Of a DNA stretch of 60,040 nucleotides, positions 35,737 to 45,915 are shown piece after piece; the first letter of the stretch is position 1; every line of letters begins with the position of its first letter. Both the position numbers and the translations under genes were made by a program. The notes beneath the pieces are model-generated. The model was not told the origin of the DNA. It ran no database searches and was given only the letters and a program-made list of their open reading frames with translations. This DNA is from Secundilactobacillus hailunensis (GTDB lineage Bacteria > Bacillota > Bacilli > Lactobacillales > Lactobacillaceae). The stretch lies in the NCBI RefSeq assembly GCF_005405185.1, contig NZ_BJDO01000001.1, positions 1 through 60,040 on the forward strand, given 5' to 3'.

Positions 35737-38106
35737 ATGTCAAGCAATCAATCCGATCCACAACCGACCCGTGCAGAACTGCGAAAAAACCAAAAGCGTG
35801 GTTCTAATAACGGTCATCACTATATACGGCGAATAATTAAATGGGTAATTGGCCTTTTCTTAGCTGCCATCCTAGTAGGTGCCGCTGTGTTTTTCTACTA
35901 TGCACAGGGTGCACCAAATATTTCACAGTCGTCGCTAAAGAGCGACACCTCTACCAAGGTATATGATGCTAATAACAACGTCATTTCCAGGTTAGGTGCT
36001 CAAAACCGTGATTATGTTAAATCGAAAAACATTCCTTCACAGTTAAAAGCAGCCGTTGTTTCCATTGAAGATCGACGCTTCTATAAAAACCATGGTGTCG
36101 ATCCCGTCCGAATCATGAGTGCAGCGATGCATAACGTCACCGGTTCTTCACTGGGACTCCAAGGTGGCAGTACGCTGACGCAGCAACTCGTTAAGCTGTC
36201 AGTCTTTTCAACCGCTCAGTCTGATCAAACTTTGAAACGTAAATCGCAAGAAGCCTGGTTGGCAATCAAAGTTGATCAAAAATATAGTAAACAGCAAATT
36301 TTGGAATTCTACATTAATAAAGTTTACATGGGTAATGGCGTTTATGGGATGCAGACTGCAGCTCATTACTACTATGGTAAATCATTGTCCAAACTGAATT
36401 TACCGCAATTGGCCATGTTAGCTGGGATGCCGCAAAGCCCCACTAACTATGATCCAATTCATCACCCTCAATATGCGAAGTATCGGCGTGATCAAGTGTT
36501 GACCGCGATGGTTGCTAATAAGCAAATTACGGCTGGTCAAGCAGCCACTGCTAAGGCCACGAGTGTCCAAGCTGGGTTAGCCACAACGCACCCAGTAAGT
36601 ACGGTTAATTTGACCAATCAAAAATATATCGATGCTTACCTCAAACAAGTTTATGCCGAACTGAGAAGTGATGGCTATAACACTAATACCGATGGACTGC
36701 GGGTTTACACTAACCTTGATATGTCAGCCCAAAAGCACCTTTATAACATCGCTAATAGTAATAATTACGTGGCTTATCCAAGCAACAAGTTCCAAGTTGG
36801 TGCCACGATGGTCAATCCGCATAACGGTAAAGTTGTCGCTATGCTGGGTGGTCGTAAGACCGGTAAGGTGACCTTTGGACTTAATCGCGCGGTTCAAACT
36901 GACCGTTCCAGTGGGTCAACAGCTAAGCCGTTAGCCGATTATGGGCCAGCAATTCAGTACCTGAAGTACCCAACGTATCAGCCCGTTCAAGATACGCAGT
37001 ACTACTATCCGGGTTCTAACCGCCAGTTAAATGACTTTGATAATAAACATGAAGGTACGATCACCATGCGTAAAGCACTGGTTGAATCACGTAACATTCC
37101 AGCGGTGAGAACGTTGGATGCTGTTGGTATTAACCGTGCTACTGATTTCTTAGGTAACCTTGGTATGACGTTCAATAATAAATTGACGCTTCAAAACGGG
37201 ATTGGACTTTATATTTCCACGGAGCAAGAAGCAGCTGCTTATGCAGCTTTCGCTAATGGCGGTACTTATTACAAGCCACATTTGCTTAACCGTGTGGTTA
37301 CCGCTGATGGCAAATCACATTCCTATGGTTCTAAGGGTACTCGGGCAATGTCGCCGGCAACTGCGTTTATGATTACCGATATGCTGAAGGGCGTGATGTC
37401 CAGCTCAGACGGTTCTGGTACCGCAGCCAACATCTCTGGCCTGTACCAAGCCGGTAAAACTGGTACCACTGCTTATCCAGATGATTTTGCATCGCAAGTT
37501 CCTGCTGATGCAGCGATGGATTCTTGGTTCACCGGTTACACCAAGAATTACTCACTCTCAATCTGGACTGGCTATGATAAGCAATTCCAGACTGGCCACT
37601 ATATTCCTGAGGCTCAAACTAGGATTGCGCAGGAAATCTATCGTTCCGAAATGAGTTACGCGCAACAAAACGCAAGTAATACGGACTGGACTGCCCCATC
37701 GGATGTTGTTTCAACAAAACGGGGTAATTCAACTGAGTATTACGTTGCGGGATATCCTGGTGATGCTTCGACACCAACTAATGATAGTAATAGCAGCAGC
37801 ACAAATACCAACGATACCACTGGTAATAACCAAGCCAATACCAATACTACGTCCAGACCGACCTCTTCCAGTGAACGGTCCGGCACGTCCACTGAGCAGC
37901 GTCCAACCGGTGGTAATGGCGGAAATGGTAATGGGAACGGAAATGGCGGCGGAAATAGCAATAATAATGCTCAGAATACTAATTCTGCTTCCGCTGGCAG
38001 TTCTCGAACCGGCAACAATAATAGTAACAATAGCAATAGCACTACTGCTAATTCTAACGCGAGTTCTGGTAGGTCAAGCACATCAGCGCCTAGAGCTGCT
38101 CAATAA
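35737..38106 (+). CDS. ponA: Class A penicillin-binding protein 1A (transglycosylase/transpeptidase)
   Basis: 789 residues. One membrane anchor (about 32-54), then the GT51 domain (EDRRFYKNHGVD with the catalytic Glu, GGSTLTQQLVK, KQQILEFYINKVYMG), then a transpeptidase with STAK in SSGSTAKPL, SRN (VESRNIP) and KTG (AGKTGT). The last ~120 residues are low complexity (Asn, Ser, Thr, Gly; GNGGNGNGNG) and extracellular, longer than in Bacillus PBP1. It polymerises and crosslinks peptidoglycan. A good ribosome binding site (AAAGGAG) follows the recU stop. The tail is a plausible O-glycosylation substrate for the Gtf pair at 56-59 kb (inference). Confidence 0.95.
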   Translation: MSSNQSDPQPTRAELRKNQKRGSNNGHHYIRRIIKWVIGLFLAAILVGAAVFFYYAQGAPNISQSSLKSDTSTKVYDANNNVISRLGAQNRDYVKSKNIPSQLKAAVVSIEDRRFYKNHGVDPVRIMSAAMHNVTGSSLGLQGGSTLTQQLVKLSVFSTAQSDQTLKRKSQEAWLAIKVDQKYSKQQILEFYINKVYMGNGVYGMQTAAHYYYGKSLSKLNLPQLAMLAGMPQSPTNYDPIHHPQYAKYRRDQVLTAMVANKQITAGQAATAKATSVQAGLATTHPVSTVNLTNQKYIDAYLKQVYAELRSDGYNTNTDGLRVYTNLDMSAQKHLYNIANSNNYVAYPSNKFQVGATMVNPHNGKVVAMLGGRKTGKVTFGLNRAVQTDRSSGSTAKPLADYGPAIQYLKYPTYQPVQDTQYYYPGSNRQLNDFDNKHEGTITMRKALVESRNIPAVRTLDAVGINRATDFLGNLGMTFNNKLTLQNGIGLYISTEQEAAAYAAFANGGTYYKPHLLNRVVTADGKSHSYGSKGTRAMSPATAFMITDMLKGVMSSSDGSGTAANISGLYQAGKTGTTAYPDDFASQVPADAAMDSWFTGYTKNYSLSIWTGYDKQFQTGHYIPEAQTRIAQEIYRSEMSYAQQNASNTDWTAPSDVVSTKRGNSTEYYVAGYPGDASTPTNDSNSSSTNTNDTTGNNQANTNTTSRPTSSSERSGTSTEQRPTGGNGGNGNGNGNGGGNSNNNAQNTNSASAGSSRTGNNNSNNSNSTTANSNASSGRSSTSAPRAAQ

Positions 38107-38123
38107 ACAAGCAATAAACTAAG

Positions 38124-38175
38124 AGGGTTCTGGTATTAATCAATGAAAATTGGTTAATGCCAGAACCCTTTTAGT
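38124..38175 (+). terminator. Terminator of recU-pbp1A
   Basis: 20-nt arms (38124-38143 and 38150-38169) with minor mismatches and a 6-nt loop are followed by TTTTAGTTTT. It lies 18 bp after the pbp1A stop. Confidence 0.88.
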
Positions 38176-38219
38176 TTTCGAGATAATATTAAAATTCAAA
38201 ATTGTTACCAGTAACGCTA

Positions 38220-38687
38220 TTAAAGCTGATTATTAGCATTAACAAATTGTCTAATTCGTTCGGCTTCTTGTTTCAAATACTTGGCATCCTTTTGATCAAC
38301 AATGTCCCCGACTACCGATACAAGCGGTATGTGAACAGCTGGATGATCAATATTAGCATCAATAGTCGGGTCGTATACGAATTTAAGATTGGCACTATAC
38401 ATGACTTTCATCTCAAAGGGATCGTTGATCGGTGTATTTAAATAACTCGCCATAATTTTGGCAACTTCTGAAATGATTGCTTCACCAGTGAGTTTAGTAT
38501 TTTCGTTACACCTAATAAAGAAATGTAGGGCATCGCTATCAGGCATACCAATGGTGATGTTGGTTAAGCTAAGACTGTCAGCATCGCCCGCTTCATGAGT
38601 GATGCTGACCTCCCTATTCAACATTTTAAAAACTTCTTCAAGAAAACCCTTTAGTTCACTGGGCGAATAGTTCTGAAATAGTTTCAT
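38220..38687 (-). CDS. Hypothetical protein, unknown family
   Basis: 155 residues. The ATG at 38687 has AAAGGTGG eight bases upstream; the longer frame begins at a TTG inside that region. No signal peptide or membrane segment. It is acidic and soluble, rich in aliphatic residues, with segments SLTNITIGMPDSDALHFFI and PAVHIPLVSVVGDI suggesting an alpha/beta fold. I recognise no family. It is monocistronic between pbp1A and dnaD, in a spot that has no gene in the Bacillus order, so it is an accessory insertion in an otherwise conserved neighbourhood. Confidence 0.75.
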   Translation of the reverse strand: MKLFQNYSPSELKGFLEEVFKMLNREVSITHEAGDADSLSLTNITIGMPDSDALHFFIRCNENTKLTGEAIISEVAKIMASYLNTPINDPFEMKVMYSANLKFVYDPTIDANIDHPAVHIPLVSVVGDIVDQKDAKYLKQEAERIRQFVNANNQL

Positions 38688-38808
38688 ATCCTTTACCACC
38701 TTTATTTTCAAACAGTGAGGAAATATAAGTTTATAAGTTCTTAAATATAAATCAGATGGAAGAAATTGTCTATTTTAATGTTTGTTGGTGGTTTTGGGTT
38801 TGTTTTTT

Positions 38809-38835
38809 AATAATAAGTTAAAGTAACTTATTATT
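38809..38835. repeat. 27-bp palindrome sharing a 17-mer with 50233-50249
   Basis: aataataagtta-aag-taacttattatt has perfect 12-bp arms. The inner ataagttaaagtaactt recurs exactly at 50233-50249. It lies between the hypothetical gene (start 38687) and the dnaD terminator and could be an operator. It is AT-rich. Confidence 0.6.
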
Positions 38836-38846
38836 AATTTATTTAA

Positions 38847-38881
38847 TTAAAAAAGATCAATTCGTAAATGAACTGGTCTTT
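38847..38881 (-). terminator. Terminator of the dnaD operon
   Basis: On the minus strand AAAGACCA and TGATCTTT pair (one mismatch) around a loop and run into six U, 43 bp after the dnaD stop. Confidence 0.6.
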
Positions 38882-38923
38882 CCCATTTCCATCTTAAATG
38901 CATCTAGCCTATTTCTCAGGCTT

Positions 38924-39643
38924 TTATTTTTGTGGCCGCTCCCCAATCTTAAACATGGGAATATCTGGCAGTCCCTTCTTTTTAGCACCCTTATTCGCTT
39001 TATTTGAGCTTGTAGACGTCTGTGCTTGACGATGCTGTCGTTCATGCTGAATCTGTTCAGGCGTCGTCAGGTGCCTTTTTTGCCAGTTCAGCAGGATTCG
39101 ATCCATGTACTTCAAACTGTAAACTTGGTTTAAGACTGCCTCTTTCAACGCTAAGCGAATGATCTCAACTTGATAATGATCTTCGTCCAGCCATTGAGAA
39201 ATCATCTCCAATTCAATTGGGGAAAGTGGCCGACCAAACTCGGTTTCAATCTGGTTAAAAATCGTTTCGCGATTATTTTCAACTTGACTGGTCACTGCTT
39301 TGGTTTCGGCTTTTTTAACGTACTGGGCTAACTTTTCGTACAGTAAGGTAAAATCATACGAATCACGCGCCAATTGACCTGGCTGCTGCACCGTGTCGAT
39401 CTGCATCAACCGCTTACCGATCATCGTGTGTAGCTCTTGGAAAATTTGGTTATCAGTCAGTCCGACTGCCTTCGCAATCGTTTCAGTCTGCGGAAAACTA
39501 ATGCCCCGATCGTTATAGCTTTTGATCTGCAAATAAATCAGGAATTCAGTATTGCTCATGCCTAGTTCGCGATAATGTTCCAGCAACAAGGTTGAAAGGC
39601 TGGTATCGCCCGATTTAAGTAACGCTTTCGCAAATGCATCCAT
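38924..39643 (-). CDS. dnaD: Replication initiation/primosomal protein DnaD
   Basis: 239 residues. An N-terminal winged helix (about 10-100; GMSNTEFLIYLQIKSY, FPQTETIAKAVGLTDNQIFQ) is followed by the DnaD_C helical domain (LSPIELEMISQWLDEDHYQVEIIRLALKEAV) and YMDRILLNWQ. It helps load helicase at oriC and at restarting forks. GGAGGAG lies before the ATG at 39643. The basic Ser/Lys tail after 205 is variable. It follows asnS in the usual Bacilli order. Confidence 0.94.
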   Translation of the reverse strand: MDAFAKALLKSGDTSLSTLLLEHYRELGMSNTEFLIYLQIKSYNDRGISFPQTETIAKAVGLTDNQIFQELHTMIGKRLMQIDTVQQPGQLARDSYDFTLLYEKLAQYVKKAETKAVTSQVENNRETIFNQIETEFGRPLSPIELEMISQWLDEDHYQVEIIRLALKEAVLNQVYSLKYMDRILLNWQKRHLTTPEQIQHERQHRQAQTSTSSNKANKGAKKKGLPDIPMFKIGERPQK

Positions 39644-39752
39644 GCGAACTCCTCCAATCATTTAAAATTGTTCTAAACGTGAAGAAACTCCCCCATTGCA
39701 CTAAAAATTAGGCATTGGAGAAGTTTCTGCATCAAAAATAGTTGTCTATGGC

Positions 39753-41048
39753 CTACGGGTAGATCCGGTTCAATAAACGTGGAAATGGAATGGTCTCCCG
39801 GACGTGGTCTTCACCTGTGATCCAAGTAAGTGCACGTTCAAGGCCTAAACCAAAGCCTGAATGAGGAACGCTGCCGTACTTACGAAGATCTAAGTACCAG
39901 CCATATTCCTTGGGATCAAGACCTGCCTTGATAATTTGATCATACAAGTAATTGTAATCCGTTGCCCGTTCAGAGCCACCGATAATTTCGCCATAGCCTT
40001 CTGGTGCTAATAAGTCAGCACAAATCACAACATCTTTACGAGTTGGATGCGGCTTCATGTAAAATGGTTTGATTGATTTCGGATAGTTCAAAACAAAGAC
40101 GGGTTGGCTAAAGTGATCCGCCAAGAAGGTTTCTGCTGGTGAACCGAAGTCAACGCCCCAGTCAACATCAAAATCATTTTCCTTCAGCATTTCAACGGCT
40201 TCATCATAACTGATTCGGGGATAAGGTAGCTGAGTATAACGCTTGAGTGTTTCAACATCACGACCCAGTGTATCCAATGCATCTTTACAGTGATCGATCA
40301 CGTTTTGAACCAAGAAAGCGATGTATTGTTCCTGAACCTCTAAGCTTTGTTCTTGGTGCATGAAGGCCATTTCTGGTTCGATCATCCAAAATTCGATCAA
40401 GTGACGACGGGTCTTGGATTTTTCAGCACGGAAAGTTGGTCCAAATGAAAAGACTTTATCAAAAGCCATGGCACCAGCTTCTTCGTAGAGCTGACCAGAT
40501 TGTGACAAATAAGCATCACGATCGAAATATTCCGTATGGAACAGATCAGTAGTTCCTTCAGGCGCACTGCCAGTCAGGATCGGGGCATCAATTTTAGTGA
40601 ACCCTTCCTTGTTGAAGAATTCATAGGTTGCCCGGATCACTTCGTTACGAATGACCATCGTGGCGTGCGGCCGTGATGACCGTAACCATAAATGACGGTG
40701 ATCCAGTAAAAAGTCGATCCCGTGTTCCTTAGGTGTGATCGGATAGTCTTCACTTTCGCCAACGACTTCGATAGTTTCCACTGCAATTTCGTAGCCAAAT
40801 TTAGACCGACTGTCTTCATGAATCACACCGGTGATCCACATACTGGTTTCTTGCCGAAGTTCTTTAGCAGTTTCAAAGACTTCCTCTGAAACGTTGTTTT
40901 TTAACACAACACCTTGGAAAAAGGCGGTACCGTCCCGTAACTGCAGAAAAGCGATTTTCCCACTGGAACGTTTGTTAGTCAGCCAAACACCAATTTTGAC
41001 TTTTTCGTCAACATGGTCTTTGGCGTTGATGATGTTAATCTGTTGCAC
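39753..41048 (-). CDS. asnS: Asparagine--tRNA ligase
   Basis: 431 residues, class II synthetase. An OB-fold anticodon domain (about 15-110) is followed by the catalytic core with [24 protein letters not shown] (motif 2) and [13 protein letters not shown] (motif 3). It charges tRNA-Asn directly. The start codon is GTG with GGGGG seven bases upstream. I see no T-box in the short gap to aspB. It lies in the dinG-ypmB-aspB-asnS-dnaD run. Confidence 0.96.
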   Translation of the reverse strand: MQQINIINAKDHVDEKVKIGVWLTNKRSSGKIAFLQLRDGTAFFQGVVLKNNVSEEVFETAKELRQETSMWITGVIHEDSRSKFGYEIAVETIEVVGESEDYPITPKEHGIDFLLDHRHLWLRSSRPHATMVIRNEVIRATYEFFNKEGFTKIDAPILTGSAPEGTTDLFHTEYFDRDAYLSQSGQLYEEAGAMAFDKVFSFGPTFRAEKSKTRRHLIEFWMIEPEMAFMHQEQSLEVQEQYIAFLVQNVIDHCKDALDTLGRDVETLKRYTQLPYPRISYDEAVEMLKENDFDVDWGVDFGSPAETFLADHFSQPVFVLNYPKSIKPFYMKPHPTRKDVVICADLLAPEGYGEIIGGSERATDYNYLYDQIIKAGLDPKEYGWYLDLRKYGSVPHSGFGLGLERALTWITGEDHVRETIPFPRLLNRIYP

Positions 41049-41069
41049 AATGTAACCCCCAATAAATAA

Positions 41070-42257
41070 TTAGTCTTTAAATTGTACCATGAACTGGTTA
41101 ATTCTAGCCATAGCTGTTTTTAATGCGTCCAGATCAGTTGCATAGCTGATACGAACGTGGTTTTTAACACCGAATGCAGAACCGTCTACTAAAGCCACGT
41201 GGGCTTCAGATAATAAACGGCTAACAAATTCACCAGTCGTGGCGATATCTGAGATCTTCAAAGCACCACTCACGTCTGGGAAAAGATAGAAGGCACCCTG
41301 CGGTTTAACTTGCAAGTCGAATCCGGGAATCGCTGTTAACAGCGGATAGATCGTGTTTAAGCGGTCTTCAAACGCTTTGCGCATCACTTCAACTTGATCT
41401 TGATTCCCGGTAAAAGCCTCTAATAATGCGTATTGACTGACAGCAGTCGGGTTACCGGTCGCGTGGGACAGAAAAGCTGAGATCTTACTGATCAGCTGCT
41501 CATCGGCCACAACGTAACCCATCCGCCAGCCAGTCATAGAATAGGTCTTGCTGCCACCAGAAATAATAATGATCCGCGGATCTAACTGATCAGCCAATTG
41601 CGCGATCGAAGTGAAGCTCGCACCGTTATAAACCAGCTGACCGTAAATATCATCCGTGACCACCATAATATCGTGATCTTTCGTCCAGTCATTCAAGGCC
41701 GCCAACTCCTGCTGATCGTAGATAACACCAGTCGGATTTTCAGGACTGTTCAGCACAAAGGCCACCGTTTTATTGGTTAATTTCGCCGCTAGATCAGCTG
41801 GGGTAACTTTAAAGCTGGCCCCAACTGGCACTGAAACCGGTACCCCGCCAGCGAGTTTGATCTGTTCAGCATAACTGACCCAGTATGGTTCTGGCAATAA
41901 GACTTCGTCGCCCGGATCCAGAATCGTTTGAAACGTGCTGTACAGAGCCATTTTGGCACCAGTCGTAATGGCAACGTTCTGAGCTGATAAGTCAGTTAGA
42001 CCGTAGTCACTAGCCGTTTTATCCGCCACAGCAGTCCGTAGTGGTAAGATACCGGCAGCCGGGGTGTAAAAGCTGGTTTTTCCCGATTTGATAGCATCAA
42101 TTGCTGCCTGTTCAATATTTTTAGGCGTTTCAAAATCCGGTTCACCAATGCCAAGGTTAATCACATCAATACCGTCAGCAATCATTTGCTTTGCCTGAGC
42201 AGAAACTTTCATGGTAGCAGATGGCTGAAGCTGTTGTGCACGCTGCGAAATCTTCAA
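41070..42257 (-). CDS. aspB: Pyridoxal-phosphate aminotransferase, aspartate aminotransferase type
   Basis: 395 residues, fold type I. The PLP lysine lies in SGGSKTYSMTGWRMGY, with the NSPENPTGVIY block and the C-terminal arginine in NHVRISYA. It interconverts aspartate and oxaloacetate with glutamate/2-oxoglutarate, supplying aspartate beside asnS. The start is TTG with AAGGAGG eight bases upstream. Substrate preference within family I-gamma is not certain. Confidence 0.93.
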   Translation of the reverse strand: MKISQRAQQLQPSATMKVSAQAKQMIADGIDVINLGIGEPDFETPKNIEQAAIDAIKSGKTSFYTPAAGILPLRTAVADKTASDYGLTDLSAQNVAITTGAKMALYSTFQTILDPGDEVLLPEPYWVSYAEQIKLAGGVPVSVPVGASFKVTPADLAAKLTNKTVAFVLNSPENPTGVIYDQQELAALNDWTKDHDIMVVTDDIYGQLVYNGASFTSIAQLADQLDPRIIIISGGSKTYSMTGWRMGYVVADEQLISKISAFLSHATGNPTAVSQYALLEAFTGNQDQVEVMRKAFEDRLNTIYPLLTAIPGFDLQVKPQGAFYLFPDVSGALKISDIATTGEFVSRLLSEAHVALVDGSAFGVKNHVRISYATDLDALKTAMARINQFMVQFKD

Positions 42258-42278
42258 AAGAATGGCCTCCTTGAATAA

Positions 42279-42785
42279 CTAGATGTTTTCGATAGACTGT
42301 AATAATTTACCCGATTTAAAGTCTAACGTTTCATAACATAATTGACCCTTTTGATTCATATAACTAACGACCCATGCTGTATGGCCGTTAAAGACACTTA
42401 GTGACGCCGAGAGTACCTTCTTAGGATGATGTTTTGACCAAACGCGGCTTAACGCTTGATTCCGTGATAAGCCGTTACTTTGCTGCAGAACCCTAACGTT
42501 GCCACCCTTTTGGGGAACAATAATATATACTGACTGATTCTGATTATTTTTACCAGCAACGGTGTAGTAGGTCTCGTCTAAATTAGTCCAGTAAAAGCCG
42601 TCAGTCGTTTTTAAACCAGCATATTTTCTGGCAATCGAAACGGACTGCGCTTTAGCTTTAGTCACTGGAGAAGTAGCATGATGAATCCCCACAAAACCAA
42701 CTAATATTAAAACGATGATGATGCCAAGTACCGTCAGCATAAGCCGACTGCCAAACCGTTTTCGGCTCGCATGTTCCCTTCTCAT
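42279..42785 (-). CDS. ypmB: YpmB-like membrane-anchored protein (DUF5590/PepSY-like)
   Basis: 168 residues: one N-terminal transmembrane helix (about 15-35) and an extracellular alpha/beta domain (YYTVAGKNNQNQSVYIIVP...LSRNQALSRVW). The position between dinG and aspB is that of ypmB in Bacilli, which supports the assignment more than sequence alone. Function unknown; the domain resembles PepSY modules thought to restrain proteases. The ribosome binding site is weak (GAAGG, 14 bases). Confidence 0.82.
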   Translation of the reverse strand: MRREHASRKRFGSRLMLTVLGIIIVLILVGFVGIHHATSPVTKAKAQSVSIARKYAGLKTTDGFYWTNLDETYYTVAGKNNQNQSVYIIVPQKGGNVRVLQQSNGLSRNQALSRVWSKHHPKKVLSASLSVFNGHTAWVVSYMNQKGQLCYETLDFKSGKLLQSIENI

Positions 42786-42838
42786 GTTCTTTGATGCGCC
42801 TTCTTTCAGTTATCACTGCGAACAATTATATCAAAATC

Positions 42839-45667
42839 TCAGCTGTCGTGGCTGATACTTTTGTGTTTTTTAAAAAATTTAGTCATATCGCTAAGTAATT
42901 GCGACACCGTCCCGGTCATCGTCGGTAGACTAGCCGGCAAAGTTTTCAAAATGGTCTGCCCATAATGTCGCGAAACTAACCGACTATCTAAGACGATCAC
43001 CGCACCGTAGTCTTGCCGTGTTCGAATCAGCCGGCCCACGCCCTGACGCAGTCGCAGCGTCGCTTTAGGCAGCGAAAGATTGTAAAACGGATTTTTGCCC
43101 TTAGCTTTCATCCGGTCGTACTGAACTTTCGTTTCTAACTGATCCGGTGAATCAAACGGCAAGCGGGCAATGACTAGCAGCTGCAGTTTATCCTGTGGCA
43201 GGTCAATACCCTCCCAAAAACTAGCTGCCCCCAGTAAAACGGCGTTGTCTTCATCCATAAACCGCTTGATGAGTTTTTCCTTAGACCCCGAGATCCCCTG
43301 CGCTAAAATCAGCCGCTGCCTAGGGTGAATTGCATCCGTTAGCCGCTCATAGACGGCTTCGATAGCTGCTAAGGAATTAAACAGGACTAGCGTCGGTCGG
43401 TTGACCCGCGACAATGTTTGAATCAGCGTTTGTGAAACGTACTGATTGTAAGCATCCTCGTCTTTAATGTCAGGTGCGTCGTTACTAATGTACATTTTCG
43501 CTTGGGTCGCAAAATCAAAGTCTGATTTCAGCCGGCGCATCTTCACGGCACCCCGATCAAGGTCTAACTGATCATACAGATACTGTGAACGGTTGGAAGA
43601 AAAGAGCGTCGCACCCGTAAACATTGGTGCTTGAAAATGCGAGTAGATCTGCTGTGATAAAAAGCCTTCCACGGTCATCAGGTTAGACGCCACCATAATA
43701 TGACTCAGATCATTACTGATCGTCAACCAGTAGAGGTAGCTGCCCGTACCAGCTTCTTCATGCTTAGGGGCTTGCCGAATTGCCGACAGCGTGTCCCAGG
43801 CATCCGTGATGGCATTGACCGCATGACTAAAGCGTAAAAACAGTTCTTCATCGCTCTTCAGCCAGCGGTTAGACTGTTTGTAAAAGGAATCGGTGATCTT
43901 AGCTAACCGGTCTTGGAACTTACCCACTAAAATGTCTAATTGTTCAAATAAACCTTCACGCTGGGTGAGAAAGCCGACCCAGTCATCCTCAGAAATCACA
44001 ATTTCCTTGTACGGCTTGGTAAACTTACCGCCAAACTGGGCTTTGAAGTGATTGGTTAAATAATCGCTTAAAGCGCGCAGCTGGCGACTAAATTCAATCA
44101 ACCAGCGGTAAAAGGTATTCAGATCATCATTTAACGTTAACCCGTCAGTGGCAGCCGTCAGCCCGTACTCGTTTTCCGGGTCCAACAACTCCATTAATCG
44201 CCGGCTGGTCGAAAGTGACACTTGAAAATCGAACTTTTGCCGCTGAGTCTTTAACGCGTAATCCGCCAGGTGCTGGGCTTCATCCACAACCAAATACGGC
44301 TGGTGAAAATTATCGCCTAGCAGATCAGCATGCTGAATTAAAAACGCGTGATTCACGATAATAAAACGCGTGTACTTCAACCGCTGATACAGCCGACGGA
44401 GAAAATCATCTTCGTAAAAGGGATCCGTATCCGTTAAGTCGGCCATCCCATGATGGTAAACACTATCTAGGTATGGCGGTTCATTTTTAAAATGCAGTTC
44501 ATCGAGGTCCCCAGTGGCGGTCTGGGTTAACCAGACTAACAGTCTGAGTTTAATTAATTGCGTCTGCTTCGAATGGTCGGTTTGACTCAACGAGATCTTA
44601 AACCGTGACAAGTCCAGATAATGGGCGTTGCCCTTAACCACTTCCGCGTGGGTCTCAAAGGGCAGCATCCGTTCCAATAATGGCATGGTCTGATTGATCA
44701 GTTGATTTTGCAGCAGCACCGTATCGGTAGCGATGACCACCTGCTTATCAAATTTTTGGGCGAGATACGCCATTGGCAATGCATAGCCCAGCGTTTTCCC
44801 AGTACCAGTCGGCGCTTCAACGATCAACGGCTGATTTGCCGTTTGCGCATCCGTGTACTGCCGGTAAATTAGGTTCATCATCTTGGCTTGATCAGCGCGC
44901 CACTCAAAGTGTTCGGGAAACCGTTTTAACTTATTTTTTTTGGTCCGTGGATACGTGTATTCACGGTCATCAGTCGCCGTGATCACCGGTGTCTTACGCA
45001 GGGCAATCCCGTGTGACACGTACAAATAATCTGGTAAACTGCGAGGGTGTTTGCGAACTTCCGCTAACCCCCACTTAAATACTTCACCAGTATCCTGCGG
45101 TAATTCAGCATCCTCCGCGACGATTTGCTGCAGCGTCACGATTGGCAATTCCAGCATCCGCTTAAACAATACGATCAACAGTTCACCGGTCACTAACGCA
45201 TCATCGTTAGCCGTATGCGGGTGATCATGAACGATATTTAAGTACTGGGTTAAATCATGCAGGCGATAACTCGGCACAGTCGGCATTAAAACCTGACTCA
45301 GCGTCACCGTATCAATGGCTTGAATATCAAGTCGCGGATACCCGACCCGTTCCAGCTCAGCGTTAACGAACGGAAAGTCAAAATTGACATTATGTGCCAC
45401 AAAAACCGTGTCAGACAGCAGACTAAAAATCGTCCCAGCAACGTCATCAAACAGTGGTGCCCGCTTGACCTGCGCTTCTGAGATCCCGGTCAAAGCCTGA
45501 ATCGACTGCGGAATTGAAGTTTGGGGATTAACGTCCGTATTGAAATGGTTAATAATTTTGCCATTTTGCACGAGGACGCACCCAAATTGAATCATTCGGT
45601 TGCCTTCAGCAACGTTAGTACCGGTCGTTTCAATATCAACGACGGCATAAATTGTATTTGCATCCAT
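42839..45667 (-). CDS. dinG: DinG-type helicase with N-terminal 3'-5' exonuclease domain
   Basis: 942 residues. A DEDDh exonuclease domain (about 5-165; VVDIETTG, VAHNVNFDFPF, HTANDDAL) is fused to an XPD-like superfamily 2 helicase: EAPTGTGKTLGYALP (Walker A), VVDEAQHLADYAL (DEAH-like box), LLGAASFWEGIDLP and RQGVGRLIRTRQDYGA (motif VI). The iron-sulfur cysteines of E. coli DinG are absent, as in Gram-positive forms. The ATG at 45667 is used, preceded by GGTG. The protein may act as a nuclease more than a helicase in Firmicutes. Confidence 0.93.
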   Translation of the reverse strand: MDANTIYAVVDIETTGTNVAEGNRMIQFGCVLVQNGKIINHFNTDVNPQTSIPQSIQALTGISEAQVKRAPLFDDVAGTIFSLLSDTVFVAHNVNFDFPFVNAELERVGYPRLDIQAIDTVTLSQVLMPTVPSYRLHDLTQYLNIVHDHPHTANDDALVTGELLIVLFKRMLELPIVTLQQIVAEDAELPQDTGEVFKWGLAEVRKHPRSLPDYLYVSHGIALRKTPVITATDDREYTYPRTKKNKLKRFPEHFEWRADQAKMMNLIYRQYTDAQTANQPLIVEAPTGTGKTLGYALPMAYLAQKFDKQVVIATDTVLLQNQLINQTMPLLERMLPFETHAEVVKGNAHYLDLSRFKISLSQTDHSKQTQLIKLRLLVWLTQTATGDLDELHFKNEPPYLDSVYHHGMADLTDTDPFYEDDFLRRLYQRLKYTRFIIVNHAFLIQHADLLGDNFHQPYLVVDEAQHLADYALKTQRQKFDFQVSLSTSRRLMELLDPENEYGLTAATDGLTLNDDLNTFYRWLIEFSRQLRALSDYLTNHFKAQFGGKFTKPYKEIVISEDDWVGFLTQREGLFEQLDILVGKFQDRLAKITDSFYKQSNRWLKSDEELFLRFSHAVNAITDAWDTLSAIRQAPKHEEAGTGSYLYWLTISNDLSHIMVASNLMTVEGFLSQQIYSHFQAPMFTGATLFSSNRSQYLYDQLDLDRGAVKMRRLKSDFDFATQAKMYISNDAPDIKDEDAYNQYVSQTLIQTLSRVNRPTLVLFNSLAAIEAVYERLTDAIHPRQRLILAQGISGSKEKLIKRFMDEDNAVLLGAASFWEGIDLPQDKLQLLVIARLPFDSPDQLETKVQYDRMKAKGKNPFYNLSLPKATLRLRQGVGRLIRTRQDYGAVIVLDSRLVSRHYGQTILKTLPASLPTMTGTVSQLLSDMTKFFKKHKSISHDS

Positions 45668-45915
45668 TAATTTCACCAAATTCTCTATTAGCTTTCTTTG
45701 TTTATCATACTACACTTGGTTCCTAGGCGGAAGCAGACGTTGACAGATGACCCGTTTTAACCGTCAAACAACCGCTTTTTCAAGGTTTGTCGACTTTTCC
45801 TATATAATAGCTGATTAATGGTAGCTGGTCACTGATAACTCCAAGTTAATCCGTCAAACCATTCTTAACAAAGCATTAAATTTAGCGTATTTCGAGCGCT
45901 ACACGCCACGCTATC

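Noticed and set aside
37703-38122. 139-codon frame overlapping the end of pbp1A
   Set aside because: Out-of-frame reading of the low-complexity Asn/Ser tail; hydrophobic by composition only.
41049-41069. T-box leader for asnS
   Set aside because: The gap to aspB is 21 bp, far too short for a T-box; none is seen upstream of the operon either.
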